From JBBDIX01 sp050486225 (lineage in GTDB: Bacteria > Actinomycetota > Nitriliruptoria > Nitriliruptorales > Nitriliruptoraceae), in contig JBJHCV010000002.1 in NCBI GenBank assembly GCA_050486225.1, forward strand, positions 296,431 through 360,430: a stretch of 64,000 bases of DNA. Reading direction: 5' to 3'. Below are positions 1 through 9,112 of the stretch, piece after piece. Under the pieces are notes generated by a model. The model was not told where the DNA came from and did no database searches. It worked only from the letters and a program-made list of their open reading frames with translations. Positions within the stretch are counted from its first letter, which is position 1. Every line of letters starts with the position of its first letter. Made by a program: the position numbers and the translations under genes.

Positions 1-1
1 C

Positions 2-151
2 CTACGTTGCGAGCGGGAGTTCGACGCCGCCCGGGTGGCGCACCTCACCGCTGATGCCGTGTTAGGCGAGATCTCCGAAGACCCTCAATCGGACTCCTCG
101 GCTGCTGCGACCGAATCTGTCCAGGATGGCACGACCTCGCCGCTCGCCTGA
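2..151 (+). CDS. C-terminal fragment, possible glycosyltransferase
   Basis: An open frame enters from the left edge and ends at the TGA at 149-151, giving 49 residues. The early part (REFDAARVAHLTADAV) looks like the last helix of GT-B glycosyltransferases, where a phrase such as 'REFD..RVA' is common; it is followed by a Ser/Ala/Glu-rich tail. It converges on the polysaccharide-type membrane protein that ends at 198, and such neighbours are typical of surface-glycan loci. The fragment is too short to assign a substrate. It could also be the end of an unrelated protein. Confidence 0.4.
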   Translation, partial: LRCEREFDAARVAHLTADAVLGEISEDPQSDSSAAATESVQDGTTSPLA

Positions 152-197
152 CTCAAGCAGCATGCCTATCCAAGGGCCCGAGTCCACCGGACCCGGG

Positions 198-1508
198 TCA
201 CACCAGAGGCTCCCGACCGGACGGGTGTGTCACTGCACCGGGCTGTGGCCGGGTGGTCGACTCGACTGAGGCATCTGAGTCACGGTGCTCAGCAGGTCCA
301 TCACTGAGCCGGCGGTCATCCGAAGAGTCAAGCGCCCGGCTCATCCGTGACCGTTGCCCAACGGTCCCCATCACCACGGCGAGGATGGCTGGTGAGAACT
401 TGGCACGATGGCGGATCGCGGTCCCGAAGTTGGACGTACCCACCGCGAACGTCACGACGAGTGCTCCGATCACCACCAGCGCTGACATCGCGGGCACACG
501 TTCGAACATCTTTCGTCGACCTCGCACACACTGGGCCAGGAGCAGCAGGTGCGCTCCACCGTCAAGCAATCCCAGCATGTGACCAGTTGACCGGACATCC
601 CACGGGAACGGCGCCGCCAGGAAGTAGAGAACGCGAACCGGGAACATCACGACTGCCATCACACCAGACTGCGTCGTCACCAGGTCGGGAAACGCCGCGT
701 CTCCCCGGGCGCCACTGCTCAGCATCGAGAGCGCCACATCCGAGGTGACCGCACTGGCCAGCGTCCCGATCTTGGGCACGTCTGGATCCCACACCAAGAA
801 CGTGAACATCCCGACAGCCACCACGATCAATCGGATCGCGACGCCCACTTGGACCCAAGACACGGCGACGACGGCTGCGAGTGCAAGCACTCCGGTGACG
901 ACGCCACCGTGGAAGAAGATGGCGACGACGAACGATGCCACGGCTACGACCAGGTGGGACGACCTCCCGGTGACCAACGCGCGAGTGGCGCACAAGAGTG
1001 CTCCAGTCACTGCCAAGGCCACGTACACCTCGCGCATCGGCAGCGCCGAGTACAGGACGAGGGTAGGGAAGAGGGCCACGGCCCAGGCAACGCGTCGCTC
1101 GGTACGCGCGTTATTCCACAGTGCCTGCGCCAGACGCGCCGCCACCACGATGACCCAGGTACCGACAGCAACACTGACTGCCTGCCCCACGATCATGTTC
1201 GACGTTCCCGCGAGCCGGTACACGCCTCCAAGTACGCCACTGATGAAGTACGACGAAGGTTCAATCGACTGCCACGACCAGTCACTGCGAGCAATCTCTT
1301 GTGCAACGCGCTGGAACGAGGCTGCGTCCGCCCCACTGTCGGGCAGAGGAAACGCGAGGTGGTGCCATGCACCCGCGACGGCCCGAGCGGTCGCTCCCAG
1401 CACGATCGGTGCAGCGATGGGCCGATTGAGCGACGCCAGAAGCACCGTCACGGCACATACGAGTACCGGACCGAGGAGCACTGCCGCCAGCACTTCGTGG
1501 TGAGCCAC
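198..1508 (-). CDS. Polytopic membrane protein, polysaccharide polymerase/EpsG-like
   Basis: A 436-residue protein starting at GTG. It has about nine to ten hydrophobic helices. A conserved-looking loop, GTSNFGTAIRHRAKFSP, lies near residues 360-377, before a polar, probably cytosolic tail of about 50 residues. An '(N)xGTAxRHRxKFxP' segment before the last helix is typical of EpsG/O-antigen-polymerase-like and related integral membrane proteins of exopolysaccharide clusters. The gene lies 127 bp downstream of the PglK-type ABC transporter on the same strand, so a role in assembling or polymerising a surface glycan at the membrane is likely. No catalytic motif is certain, and a membrane glycosyltransferase is the alternative. 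Confidence 0.6.
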   Translation of the reverse strand: MAHHEVLAAVLLGPVLVCAVTVLLASLNRPIAAPIVLGATARAVAGAWHHLAFPLPDSGADAASFQRVAQEIARSDWSWQSIEPSSYFISGVLGGVYRLAGTSNMIVGQAVSVAVGTWVIVVAARLAQALWNNARTERRVAWAVALFPTLVLYSALPMREVYVALAVTGALLCATRALVTGRSSHLVVAVASFVVAIFFHGGVVTGVLALAAVVAVSWVQVGVAIRLIVVAVGMFTFLVWDPDVPKIGTLASAVTSDVALSMLSSGARGDAAFPDLVTTQSGVMAVVMFPVRVLYFLAAPFPWDVRSTGHMLGLLDGGAHLLLLAQCVRGRRKMFERVPAMSALVVIGALVVTFAVGTSNFGTAIRHRAKFSPAILAVVMGTVGQRSRMSRALDSSDDRRLSDGPAEHRDSDASVESTTRPQPGAVTHPSGREPLV

Positions 1509-1635
1509 TTCTCAGGTCCTGTCACTCGTGTGGTGCGTCTGCGCCTTCGCGGCAAGCGGTCCGCATCGACTCACGTCACGCGTCCCCAATCGATCGCGGC
1601 CTGTGACATGGCCAGACCAGCGGCAATGGCCGCGA

Positions 1636-3384
1636 TCACACACGAACCTGGAGTGGGCTGACCGTCCCAACCCGTCCTCCCCTGACGCTGATCACACGAT
1701 CGCACATCTTCAGGGTCGACAGCCGGTGGGCGACCGCGATGACGGTCCGGTCCCCAGCAAGTCTCCCGATCGAGCGGGACAGAGCGGCCTGCGTCTCCTC
1801 ATCGAGACTCGACGTGGCCTCGTCGAGCACGATGATGTCCGGATCCCGGTACAGGGCTCGAGCGATGGCGATGCGTTGGCGCTGTCCCCCGGACAGGCGC
1901 ACACCCCGTTCTCCGACCACCGTCTGGTCTCCGTCGGGCAGGCTGTCGACGAAGTTCGAGAGCTCGGCGAGTGCGATTGCACGTGCCACGGCGTCGGCGT
2001 CGACCTCGTCGTCGGGCACGCCGAGAGCCACGTTGGCGCGAATCGTGTCGTCGACGAGGAACACCATCTGGGGTACGAACCCGACACTGCGCTGCCAACG
2101 TCGGACGCGGCCTGCCAGGGCCTCGCCGTTGACACGAACCTCGCCGTGCGTCGGTTCGAGCAGCCCCACCATGAGGTCGATCAACGTGGACTTCCCACCA
2201 CCGGTGGGCCCACAGACTCCCACGTGTTCACCGCGCTCGATCCGCAGGTCAACATGGCTCAGGGTGTCGACACTGGCCCCTTCGTACCGGAACGACACGC
2301 CACACAGTTCCAGCGGACCCGTGAACGAGAGTGGTCCGACGTCGTCGGCAAGAGAGCCCGGATGAGCGGCGCCTTCGCGGAGATCCGCGTGGACAGCGTG
2401 GACGGCAGGCGCTCCGAACCTCAGGCCGTTGAGCCCCACGATCAGATAGCGCAGGGGATTGACCATCCGCAGCCCCGCGTACGCGAACATTCCGAGGGTG
2501 GCCAGCGTCTGAGGACCCGAGGTTCCCAGCCTGATCGCAAGTCCGAGGTACAGGAGCATCGAGGCGACGAGAGCGGTCTCGATCACGATCAGGGGCACCT
2601 GAGCGATCGTGTGGCGCAGGTACATCTGCCGCGCCATCCGCGCTCGACCGACCGCGTAGCGATCGACGAACTGGCCCTCACGACCGAGCAACCTCACGTC
2701 GCGGATGCCGTGCAACATCTGCTGCAGGGACTCCAGCGTCGATCCCGACTCCTCGAGGTAGACGCGCCCCAGGCGCTTGAGATGGGGCTGGACCACCAAC
2801 AGCAGCAGGGCTGCGGCCGAACCCACCACCGCGACCGCGAGGAGGGTGGCCTGCGGCGACAGGATGAACAGTGCCACGAGCATGCCGACGATGAGGACGG
2901 ACTCGGCGAACACCTTCACTGTCGGCAACAGGACATCGATCACGAGTTCGATGACCATCTGGTGACCGTTGCGGATCAGTTCGGACGACCCGCGATGCAG
3001 GTGTCGTGCGTAGGGCCACGCCATGTACGTCGACGCGAGCGCGCGTGACAGGCGCGCACCCGCGTTGTGGGTCACGCGCCCTTCGGCGTACGCGGCACCA
3101 ACACGGACGACACCTCGCACGACGAAGAAGGCTCCGACGATGGCCACGACGACCAAGACGAACTGCTCGCCGTCAGACGTGGAGATCCCGTCGTGGAGGT
3201 TTCCAAGTACGGGGACGACCACTGATTCGCCCGGTTCGACGATGGTCACGAGCATCGCGTACACGAGTACGGCGCCGACCATCTCCATGAGACTGACCGC
3301 CACGGCGAGCACGACCAGCAGCACCCATGGCCATGGTCGCTCGCGCCCAACGAGGTCCCACAGTTGTCGCAACGTGGTCAGCAT
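1636..3384 (-). CDS. ABC transporter, fused permease-ATPase (PglK/MsbA type)
   Basis: This 582-residue half-transporter has an N-terminal six-helix exporter domain (residues about 20-320) and a C-terminal ATPase domain (about 355-582). The ATPase shows Walker A GPTGGGKST, Q-loop VPQM, signature LSGGQRQRIAIARAL, Walker B IIVLDEATSSLD and the switch His in VAHRLST. The GPTGGGKSTLID form and genes around it fit PglK-like flippases, which use ATP to move lipid-linked oligosaccharide across the membrane; a lipid or drug exporter is the alternative. The ATG at 3384 was chosen over the TTG one codon upstream. It follows the DUF4012 gene by 16 bp, probably in one operon. Confidence 0.85.
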   Translation of the reverse strand: MLTTLRQLWDLVGRERPWPWVLLVVLAVAVSLMEMVGAVLVYAMLVTIVEPGESVVVPVLGNLHDGISTSDGEQFVLVVVAIVGAFFVVRGVVRVGAAYAEGRVTHNAGARLSRALASTYMAWPYARHLHRGSSELIRNGHQMVIELVIDVLLPTVKVFAESVLIVGMLVALFILSPQATLLAVAVVGSAAALLLLVVQPHLKRLGRVYLEESGSTLESLQQMLHGIRDVRLLGREGQFVDRYAVGRARMARQMYLRHTIAQVPLIVIETALVASMLLYLGLAIRLGTSGPQTLATLGMFAYAGLRMVNPLRYLIVGLNGLRFGAPAVHAVHADLREGAAHPGSLADDVGPLSFTGPLELCGVSFRYEGASVDTLSHVDLRIERGEHVGVCGPTGGGKSTLIDLMVGLLEPTHGEVRVNGEALAGRVRRWQRSVGFVPQMVFLVDDTIRANVALGVPDDEVDADAVARAIALAELSNFVDSLPDGDQTVVGERGVRLSGGQRQRIAIARALYRDPDIIVLDEATSSLDEETQAALSRSIGRLAGDRTVIAVAHRLSTLKMCDRVISVRGGRVGTVSPLQVRV

Positions 3385-3400
3385 CAACGCGACCCCAGAC

Positions 3401-5620
3401 TCACGATGCTTCCCGCCTGAGTTCGAGCATCACGTCGCCGTCAGGTCCGACCGGCATCGCCTCTGCGTTGGACGTGACAGCACCGCCCGCCGCTGCAACC
3501 ACGGCCCATCCCTCGGGCGGTTCGACCACCACGCGGTACGGGGCCTCGAGCGCACTCGACTGGTGCCACAGGTGGAGCTGGTAGTCAACGACGTCGCCTC
3601 GAGCGTCGACGGTCACGGGCCCCGAGATCTCGACCTCGAACCACGCGCTGCCCTGCGGCGGCGTGCCGAGGTCACGGTCCACGACTCGCAGTCCGTTGAA
3701 CCGGCTGTTGGTGACCGACGCGTGCCCGTTGGACGACTGTGCGGCACGGAGGGTCGAACTGGTCGGGCTCCACACGCTGAACCAGGTGCGGTTCCAGCCG
3801 GGTGGCCCGTCGAAGCACTGGTTCTCCGGCTGCCCGACGAGGCAGTTGCCGATGATGTACGCATCCATGCCGCTGGACGGCAGCGGGTTGTCGACCGTCA
3901 CCCGGATGCGCGCGGTGCGATCCACGTACACGGTGCCGTCAGCCGCCACCATCGGCTCGCCGAGCTCGACCGTGACGTCGTACGAGTGCTCCACGTGCAC
4001 GTCCTGCTTGCCACCGACGGCGTTGTTCGCGGTGACCGCGAGGAAGTCGCCGTGGTCAGGCGCGCGCAGTTCCCCGGCGACACCGAGCCGTCGGAACGCA
4101 TCCTGTTCGACCGGGTGCTCGCTGAACACCTGCAGGTGGCGCGTCGACGCGGCCTCGGCGACCGCGCCGGCGACCGACGGTCCGTCCCACGCTCCGTCGA
4201 ACACGAGCGTGAACGCGGCGTCGCCGAGTGCGCGGAGGAGCTGGCGACGCTGCGTCGAGTGGCCGTGACCGAAGATCTCGTACACGTCGACGGTGGAGAA
4301 CCGCGCGAACTCGGCAGGTTCGAGCACGTCGGGGAGGTCGTCGTGCTCGAGCCCCGGCGGGACGACCACCGGCCGTCCGACGGCCTCGAGCACCGACTGC
4401 ATCCCGATCGGGTCGATGAGGACCATGCCGTCGAGCCGATCGCCGGTCCGCCAGGTGAACAGGTCCAGGGCGACACGCGCGGTCGTCGGCAGGTCCGGGT
4501 CGACGTTCACGTTGGAGAAGTGGGCGTTGGCCGCCACCGGCCCGTAGCGCGCCGCGAACTCGGGCGTGGTGGGCACGGGGTTGGTGCGATCACCCCGGAG
4601 CAGCCCGATGTTCGCCACGACGGGATCCGGTTCGCTCGCGGGCACCCCTGCGTCGTCCGCGTCGACGTCGGCAGCGAGGTCGCCAGGCACGTCGGTGACG
4701 AAGTCGTCGAGCGGGTCGTGGACGGACGAGTCCCGCAGTTCGAAACGTCCCCCGTCGACGTGCAGGATCGCCCAGTAGCCGATGAGCCCACCGGTGCCCC
4801 GCAACTCGGCGGGTGTCTGCACCCCGAGGAAGTAGTTGCGAGGCTGGTCGACGCCGAGGAACCCGGGCAGCGCGTCGAGCAGCGCCTGGGCACGATCCGC
4901 GGTGTCGATCGCCTCGTTCGCGAGCGCCAGGCTGTCGGCGTGGCCGGCGTGGATCTCGTCGGGTGCCCACCGTGGCTCGACGTCGGCGAGTCGGTCACGC
5001 GCGGCGACGAGCTGCGCGATCGGCAGGGCATCGATGATCTCCCGCGCCTCGTCCAGGTGGGACAGGTCGACCTGCCCGTCGTCGATGCGGATGTCGACCC
5101 CGCGCGCGACGAGCGCCTGACCGTCGGTCACGGCGACCCGTGCGACGTCGAGCGCCGCGCTGCCGACGTCGACCACCGCCCGCACCACCTCGACGCTGTC
5201 ACCGGCGACCGGGACCATCGACGCGAGCGTCCACAGCGGCCCACTCGACCGCGATCTGGCCACACCCAGCGACGCATCCGCGGCCGCGAGCGACGCGCGG
5301 GCATCATCGACGTCGATGTCCCCCAGCGCACTGCGAACGGCGGACAGGCTCGCCCTGGTCTCGTCGAGCGAGTCGCGCACGACGTCCACGTCCCGGAGGA
5401 ACAGCCAGCCAGCGACGGCGACCACCGCGACGAGACCGCCCGACACCGGCAGGGTCCACCACAGGTGCGCGGCACGACGGCGCTTCGCGTCGACACGTCG
5501 GCGGCGAACGCGTACTCGCTCGCCGTTCGGCGTGGACTCGGAACCGGCGCTCACTCCTGTGCCTGCAGGGTCCCTCGGTCCGCTGGCCGGTGCACCCGCC
5601 GAGCCGTCAGGCCCGGACAC
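3401..5620 (-). CDS. DUF4012 domain membrane-anchored protein
   Basis: A 739-residue protein starting at GTG. It has a basic cytosolic N-terminus, one membrane helix near residues 52-76, and a long extracellular region with an early helical/coiled part (about 80-230). The family signature follows: RNYFLGVQTPAELRGTGGLIG, then NVDPDLPTTARVALDLFTWRTG. DUF4012 proteins are frequent in exopolysaccharide gene clusters of Gram-positive bacteria and have no established activity; they resemble LytR-CpsA-Psr-type surface proteins only in location. The start overlaps the preceding surface-protein gene by 14 bp, so the two are probably co-transcribed and translationally coupled. Confidence 0.8.
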   Translation of the reverse strand: MSGPDGSAGAPASGPRDPAGTGVSAGSESTPNGERVRVRRRRVDAKRRRAAHLWWTLPVSGGLVAVVAVAGWLFLRDVDVVRDSLDETRASLSAVRSALGDIDVDDARASLAAADASLGVARSRSSGPLWTLASMVPVAGDSVEVVRAVVDVGSAALDVARVAVTDGQALVARGVDIRIDDGQVDLSHLDEAREIIDALPIAQLVAARDRLADVEPRWAPDEIHAGHADSLALANEAIDTADRAQALLDALPGFLGVDQPRNYFLGVQTPAELRGTGGLIGYWAILHVDGGRFELRDSSVHDPLDDFVTDVPGDLAADVDADDAGVPASEPDPVVANIGLLRGDRTNPVPTTPEFAARYGPVAANAHFSNVNVDPDLPTTARVALDLFTWRTGDRLDGMVLIDPIGMQSVLEAVGRPVVVPPGLEHDDLPDVLEPAEFARFSTVDVYEIFGHGHSTQRRQLLRALGDAAFTLVFDGAWDGPSVAGAVAEAASTRHLQVFSEHPVEQDAFRRLGVAGELRAPDHGDFLAVTANNAVGGKQDVHVEHSYDVTVELGEPMVAADGTVYVDRTARIRVTVDNPLPSSGMDAYIIGNCLVGQPENQCFDGPPGWNRTWFSVWSPTSSTLRAAQSSNGHASVTNSRFNGLRVVDRDLGTPPQGSAWFEVEISGPVTVDARGDVVDYQLHLWHQSSALEAPYRVVVEPPEGWAVVAAAGGAVTSNAEAMPVGPDGDVMLELRREAS

Positions 5621-6197
5621 GCACGTCGGAACCCGTCACCGCACGAGCATGCTCCCTGCGGCGACCGAACATCAGGACCGCGACCCCCAGTCCGGCGATC
5701 ACCAGCCCGACCAGCACGAGCAGTCCGACGTCCGCTCCGGTGTCCGCGATGGTGGCTGCGAGTGGCGTCGCTGCGGGGTCACCCGCACCCTGGATGGTGG
5801 TCGTGAACACACCGTCGATGCCGGGGCCACTCGCGGCGATGTTGACCGCGAAGCCCGGAGGTGCGTCGGCCGGGATCGTGAAGCTGAACCGCGCCTGTCC
5901 CGCGCCGTTGGTGCGCACCGTGTCGTCGAACAGGACCGGGTTGAGCTCCACCACGATGTGGACGTCGGTCCAGGGTGGCAGGCCCGACAGGGTCTTGGTG
6001 ACCGAGTCGCCGGGTTCCGGGTTCTCGTTCGAGACCTCGGACTCGACCTCGTCGGGCGACGACGACGGGCCGTCGTCGGACGAACTCGACGGCGGGTAGT
6101 CGGCCAGTGCCGCACCCGCGGAGGCCACGAGCATCATCGACGCGAGTACGGCGACGACCCCGAGGGACCGCCGGCGTCGTCCAGACCTGCTGACCAT
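5607..6197 (-). CDS. Exported surface protein with sortase-like C-terminal anchor
   Basis: A 196-residue protein. The ATG at 6197 is preceded by a purine-rich GAGGGGAG element and gives a clean signal peptide (SRSGRRRR, then a hydrophobic core and cleavage near AALADY). A Ser/Asp/Glu-rich linker and a beta-rich domain (about 60-145) follow. The C-terminus is tripartite like a sortase signal: a T-G motif in TIADTG, a hydrophobic stretch of about 20 residues, and GRRRE. Actinobacterial class E sortases prefer LAxTG, and IADTG is close to that but not canonical. It is the first gene of the polysaccharide operon. No sortase gene lies in the window. An ordinary membrane anchor is the alternative. 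Confidence 0.7.
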   Translation of the reverse strand: MVSRSGRRRRSLGVVAVLASMMLVASAGAALADYPPSSSSDDGPSSSPDEVESEVSNENPEPGDSVTKTLSGLPPWTDVHIVVELNPVLFDDTVRTNGAGQARFSFTIPADAPPGFAVNIAASGPGIDGVFTTTIQGAGDPAATPLAATIADTGADVGLLVLVGLVIAGLGVAVLMFGRRREHARAVTGSDVRVRA

Positions 6198-6508
6198 GTT
6201 CCCACTCCCCTCGTGCCCCTTGCGACGTACGTCGTCGCCGAACGGCACCGATGAACCCCATCCGTGGGATCCGTTCGTGGAGCATGCAACCATAGACGCT
6301 GCGTGTATGCAAGGATGCCGGAGTCGACGAGGGGGATGCGCGTGCAGGAGCCGGGAGTTGCGTGCGACACGGGCCCGGACGCCCAAGGCTCACACTACGG
6401 GCTGCCCCGCGTGGGCCTGTCCGTGGACGACCTGGGTGCACGGATCGACGACGACACGCACGAGGACGGTCCCGGGGACTCCGCCGGGCCACCCGTCGCC
6501 CCGGGCAG
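6198..6508. other. Intergenic region between era and the surface-protein operon
   Basis: These 311 bp carry no convincing gene. The part next to 6197 should hold the promoter and leader of the minus-strand surface operon. An ATGCAA direct repeat is visible at about 6284-6315, but no good -35/-10 pair was found. The era end of the region (6470-6500) is rich in GGGG/CCCC inverted repeats that could end era transcription, without a clear T-run. Confidence 0.4.
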
Positions 6509-7468
6509 TCAGTAGCCGAGGCGTCCGAGCTGCTTCGGGTCGCGCTGCCACTTCGGCGCGACGGTGACGTGGGTCGACAGGAACACCTTCGACCCGAACA
6601 GGACCTCCATCTCGCGGCGCGCCTCGGTGGCGGCGTCACGCAGGTTCGCGCCGCCCTTGCCGATCACGATGGCCTTCTGGGAGTCGCGCTCGACGTGGAT
6701 GACGGCCTCGATGCGCATCAGGTCGTCGCGCTTCTCGTCCGGGACCACCTCGTCGACGGTGACCGCGATGGAGTGGGGAAGTTCGTCACGCCCCCGTGAG
6801 ATCAGCTTCTCCCGCAGGATCTCGGCCGCCAGACGTCGTTCCGGCTGGTCGGTCACCTCACCCGAGGGGAACAGGCGCGGCCCCTCGGACAGGCGCGACA
6901 CGATCACCTCGACGAGTCGATCCACGTTCTCGCCCGTCTCGGCGGACACCGGGACGACGTCCACGTCACGGTCCGCGTCGAACATCCCCTGCAGCCTCGT
7001 CAGTGCCGGCAGCAGACGCGACTTGTCGGCGACCCGGTCGATCTTGTTCGCCACCGCGATCACCGGAGTGCCCACCCCGGCCAGTTCACTGGCCAGGTAC
7101 TCGTCGCCGGTGCCGATCCCGTCCGCGACATCGACGAGGAACAGGATCGCGTCGACCCCCGACCAGGTGTCACGGACCAGTTCGTTGAGCCGGCGCGACA
7201 GCAGGGTGGAGGGCTTCGCGAGCCCGGGTGTGTCGAGCAGCACCACCTGCGCGTCGTCGCGGGTGAGCACGCCCCGGATGGCGTTGCGGGTCGTGCCGGG
7301 CACGTCGGTGACGATCGCGACCTTGCTGCCGACGATCCGGTTGACCAGCGTCGACTTGCCGACGTTGGGCCGTCCACACAGGGCCACCATGCCACTACGG
7401 TGGCCTTCGGCGATGGGTTCGTCGAGGCCCGCGAGGATGCGTTCGAGATCGAGTCCTTCGCCGCTCAC
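6509..7468 (-). CDS. era: GTPase Era
   Basis: A 319-residue Era, the ribosome-associated GTPase that binds the 3' end of 16S rRNA during 30S maturation. The G domain shows G1 GRPNVGKST, G2/switch region TRNAIRGV, G3 DTPG and G4 NKID. The C-terminal KH domain has IGKGGANLRDAATEARREM and the typical VAPKWQRD ending. The GTG at 7468 overlaps the cdd stop in a GTGA arrangement, which fixes the start and implies translational coupling. Longer in-frame starts would lie inside cdd and were rejected. Confidence 0.97.
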   Translation of the reverse strand: MSGEGLDLERILAGLDEPIAEGHRSGMVALCGRPNVGKSTLVNRIVGSKVAIVTDVPGTTRNAIRGVLTRDDAQVVLLDTPGLAKPSTLLSRRLNELVRDTWSGVDAILFLVDVADGIGTGDEYLASELAGVGTPVIAVANKIDRVADKSRLLPALTRLQGMFDADRDVDVVPVSAETGENVDRLVEVIVSRLSEGPRLFPSGEVTDQPERRLAAEILREKLISRGRDELPHSIAVTVDEVVPDEKRDDLMRIEAVIHVERDSQKAIVIGKGGANLRDAATEARREMEVLFGSKVFLSTHVTVAPKWQRDPKQLGRLGY

Positions 7469-7911
7469 TCGGACCCCTGTCCCTGGGCGAGGCGCTTCGG
7501 ACCGAACCCGTGCGGCAGCAGGTCCGTGATGGACGTCACCAGCGGACGCCCCGCGTCCCCGGACGCGTACACGGTCGCCGTCGGACCGAACTCGAAGATG
7601 GTCTGGCGGCAGGCGCCGCACGGGGTGCACGGGTCGTCACCGTCTCCGACCACCGCGACCGCCACCACCGGACTGCGGACCCCCGCCGCGACCATCGTGG
7701 CGATCGCGGTCTGCTCCGCGCACGTGGTCATCCGGTAGGAGGCGTTCTCCACGTTGACCCCGTCGAACGTGTGACCGTCGGCCGTGACGACCACCGCGCC
7801 GACACGGAACTGGGAGTAGGGGGCGTAGGCACGGTTGCGGACCTGACGGGCGCGTCGAAGCAGGTCTGCCTCGTCGTAGCCCGCGCCGCTGGCGATCGTC
7901 TCACCCTTCAC
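7465..7911 (-). CDS. cdd: Cytidine deaminase
   Basis: A 148-residue zinc enzyme that converts (deoxy)cytidine to (deoxy)uridine in pyrimidine salvage. Visible motifs are NVENASY, the catalytic TCAEQTA (zinc Cys plus proton-shuttle Glu) and PCGACRQ (two further zinc Cys). The GTG start at 7911 has a GGAGG element about eight bases upstream. It overlaps era by 4 bp, and the cdd-era pairing is common in Gram-positive genomes. It lies 73 bp downstream of the dihydroorotate dehydrogenase-like gene on the same strand. Confidence 0.96.
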   Translation of the reverse strand: MKGETIASGAGYDEADLLRRARQVRNRAYAPYSQFRVGAVVVTADGHTFDGVNVENASYRMTTCAEQTAIATMVAAGVRSPVVAVAVVGDGDDPCTPCGACRQTIFEFGPTATVYASGDAGRPLVTSITDLLPHGFGPKRLAQGQGSE

Positions 7912-7984
7912 GGTGCACCCTCCGGCCGCGTTGCTGCGCGCGTGCCGGGTGCCAGACTACGTGGCGGGCGAGTCGACGCGGCGG

Positions 7985-9112
7985 CTACGCACGGAACAGC
8001 CCGGCGTAGCGGGTGATGGTCTCCAGGTAGTTGGCCCGTTCGAACGCCGACGGGTCGGTCACCCGCGCCTGGCTGACCGCACCGATCGCCTCGTCGACCG
8101 ACCCGTACCCGTGACCCTCGAGCCACGACGTCAACCCCTCGGTGAGCACGGAGACGTGCCCGGGACCGTTGCGGAGCAGCGACGAGGTGGTCATCGCCAC
8201 GTCGGCACCCGCGAGCAGCACCTTCGCCACGTCGTCGGACGTGTGCACCCCGGTGGTCGCCGCGAGCGAGGCGCGAACACGACCGCGCAGGATCGCGCAC
8301 CAGCGCAGCGGAAGCCGCAACTCGTCGGAGTCGGACAGGTGCAGGCTGGGGGTGACCGACAGGGTCTTCAGGTCGATGTCGGGCTGGTAGAACCGGTTGA
8401 ACAGCACCAGTCCCGACGCTCCGGCGTCCACCAGCCGGGTCGCCAGGTGCGCGAGCGACGACCAGAACGGGGAGAGCTTCACGGCGACGGGCACGCCGGC
8501 GGCCGCGACGACCGCCTGGACCATCTCGAGCGTCTCGGTCTCGATCTGGGCCGCGGACACCTGCGGGTCGGCCGCCACCCGGTAGACGTTGAGCTCGAGC
8601 GCGTCCGCCCCGGCCTCGGCGACCATCGTCGCGTAGCGGGTCCAGCCGCCGCGACTGGTGCCGTTCAGGCTCGCGATCACCGGGACGCTCACCGTGTCCT
8701 TCGCCGCGCGGACCAGCCGCAGGTAGCGCACCGCCCCGTCGTTGTAGCCGTCGAGCAGGTCGGGCACGTACCCCGCCGGCGCCTCCACGTGCGCGCCGGC
8801 CGCCGTCGTGAGGTAGCGGGCGAGCCCGTCGGCCTCCCCGGAGATCTGCTCCTCGAACAGGCTCGGCAGCACCACGGCGCCCACCCCGGCCGCGTCGAGC
8901 GCCCGCAGCGACGACACGTCCCCGGTCATCGGGCTCGCCGACGCGACGATCGGGCTGCGCAGCGTGAACCCGAGGTAGGAGGTCGACAGGTCCACGGGAC
9001 CGACCGCGATCGGACCGCTGGCCACGAACCTCCCGGGCCCCGGCGGTGCCGTGTCACCCGACCAGTCGTCGAGTTCGTCGAACGGGTCACCCGCGGTGTC
9101 GTGGACCGGCAT
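7985..9112 (-). CDS. Dihydroorotate dehydrogenase-like flavoprotein
   Basis: A 375-residue TIM-barrel FMN protein of the PyrD superfamily. Segments visible are LRSPIVASASPMTGDVSSL, SLNGTSRGGWTRYA, DALELNVY, VAVKLSPFW and the phosphate-binding end (GADVAMTTSSLL). The sequence matches the class annotated as 'dihydroorotate dehydrogenase-like' that often sits beside nifJ, rather than classical PyrD. Its ATG shares a base with the nifJ stop (TGATG at 9110-9114), so the two are co-translated. The tight coupling suggests it works with the ferredoxin-linked oxidoreductase, perhaps as a ferredoxin- or NAD-linked reductase; that is inference. True DHODH activity is not shown. Confidence 0.85.
   Translation of the reverse strand: MPVHDTAGDPFDELDDWSGDTAPPGPGRFVASGPIAVGPVDLSTSYLGFTLRSPIVASASPMTGDVSSLRALDAAGVGAVVLPSLFEEQISGEADGLARYLTTAAGAHVEAPAGYVPDLLDGYNDGAVRYLRLVRAAKDTVSVPVIASLNGTSRGGWTRYATMVAEAGADALELNVYRVAADPQVSAAQIETETLEMVQAVVAAAGVPVAVKLSPFWSSLAHLATRLVDAGASGLVLFNRFYQPDIDLKTLSVTPSLHLSDSDELRLPLRWCAILRGRVRASLAATTGVHTSDDVAKVLLAGADVAMTTSSLLRNGPGHVSVLTEGLTSWLEGHGYGSVDEAIGAVSQARVTDPSAFERANYLETITRYAGLFRA

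Noticed and set aside
3023..5806. Long plus-strand open frame antisense to DUF4012
   Set aside because: Arg/His/Asp-rich shadow of a high-GC gene on the other strand; no domain, no ribosome-binding site.
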